A DNA stretch of 6,275 nt, taken from the NCBI GenBank assembly GCA_946008205.1, contig CAMGAZ010000094.1, positions 1-6,275 on the forward strand, read 5' to 3'. Source of the stretch: an uncultured Clostridium sp. GTDB taxonomy: Bacteria; Bacillota; Clostridia; TANB77; CAG-508. The position numbers and the translations under genes were made by a program. Shown one piece after another: positions 6,043 to 6,275 of the stretch (position 1 is the first letter of the stretch; every line of letters starts with the position of its first letter). Under the pieces are notes generated by a model. The model searched no databases, had not been told where the DNA came from, and saw nothing but the letters and a program-made list of their open reading frames with translations.

Positions 6043-6072
6043 TCCTAAAGAAAAAGAGGATTTATCGTCCTC
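6043..6072 (-). terminator. Short terminator between the right-edge gene and the EndoQ-like gene
   Basis: Minus strand: GAGGA (6072-6068) pairs with TCCTC (6060-6056), extendable by one wobble pair, and is followed by TTTTTCTTT (6055-6047). The stem is only 5-6 bases, so termination may be incomplete. It begins 20 bases past the stop codon of the gene at 6092. Confidence 0.5.
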
Positions 6073-6091
6073 ATTTTATAAATACATTTTC

Positions 6092-6274
6092 CTATTCTTT
6101 AAACCAATCTTCATATGCTCTTTCAGTCCTAATTTGACCAATCATATCATGTTGTCTAGTTGCTTCCTCTTTAGTTATTCCCCTTGTTTTGTCATTAGAT
6201 ATTCTTGAAGGATTCACTAACTGTTCTAATGGTACTCCATTAATTCTATTTTGTAGAATGTATTGAATCTGTGG
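6092..6274 (-). CDS. Unidentified protein, C-terminal 60 residues only
   Basis: The minus-strand frame is open from the right edge to TAG at 6094-6092, and the start lies outside the window. The visible 60 residues are soluble and charged: they include NRINGVPLEQLVNP, TRGITKEEATRQHDMIGQIR and the end RAYEDWFKE. There is no membrane segment and no metal-binding motif. I do not recognise the family. The frame is supported by its hydrophilic, protein-like composition and by a terminator hairpin directly after the stop codon. Confidence 0.6.
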   Translation of the reverse strand, partial: PQIQYILQNRINGVPLEQLVNPSRISNDKTRGITKEEATRQHDMIGQIRTERAYEDWFKE

Positions 6275-6275
6275 C

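Noticed and set aside
4731..6137. Plus-strand open frames at 4731-4958, 5529-5720 and 5904-6137
   Set aside because: The first two lie over the EndoQ-like gene and spoIIM start, and the third covers the EndoQ-like start and adjoining gap. All are leucine/phenylalanine-rich antisense frames without ribosome sites.

Overview
The window is very AT-rich DNA, most likely from a low-GC Firmicute of the Clostridia type, possibly a gut lineage. The evidence is the strong AGGAGG-type ribosome sites, TTGACA/TATAAT promoters, tRNA genes with an encoded CCA, and a recognisable sporulation gene (spoIIM) beside xerD. The species cannot be named from this stretch. Almost everything is on the minus strand. 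The one exception is a two-gene cassette at 1225-2617 on the plus strand.

Minus-strand genes, left to right: a membrane flippase of the Wzx/polysaccharide-export type, cut off by the left edge (1-999); two glycine tRNA genes, CCC at 2654-2727 and UCC at 2865-2938, each with its own promoter and with a terminator hairpin between them; a complete XerD-type tyrosine recombinase (3071-3952); a broken spoIIM (4151-4746); a PHP-domain protein that looks like bacterial endonuclease Q (4816-6009); and the last 60 codons of an unidentified gene entering from the right edge (6092-6274). Transcription of the right-hand block runs from the unknown gene through the EndoQ-like gene and spoIIM towards xerD, with hairpins in the gaps.

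The plus-strand cassette encodes a small DUF4145-like protein (1225-1596) and an HD-domain phosphohydrolase (1589-2617). The two overlap by 8 bases and are probably translationally coupled. The cassette lies between the flippase promoter region and the 3' end of tRNA-Gly(CCC), against the direction of all its neighbours, and looks like an accessory insertion. Its function is unknown. A nucleotide-hydrolysing stress or defence role is a reasonable but unproven guess.

The two observations most worth checking are the DUF4145-HD pair and the spoIIM lesion. In spoIIM the first transmembrane segment is missing and the N- and C-terminal parts are in different frames, which suggests either loss of sporulation in this lineage or a sequence/assembly artefact. 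Smaller points are a 10-codon ORF with an excellent ribosome site between two minus-strand promoters upstream of the flippase, and an 11-bp hairpin that runs into the spoIIM ribosome site.
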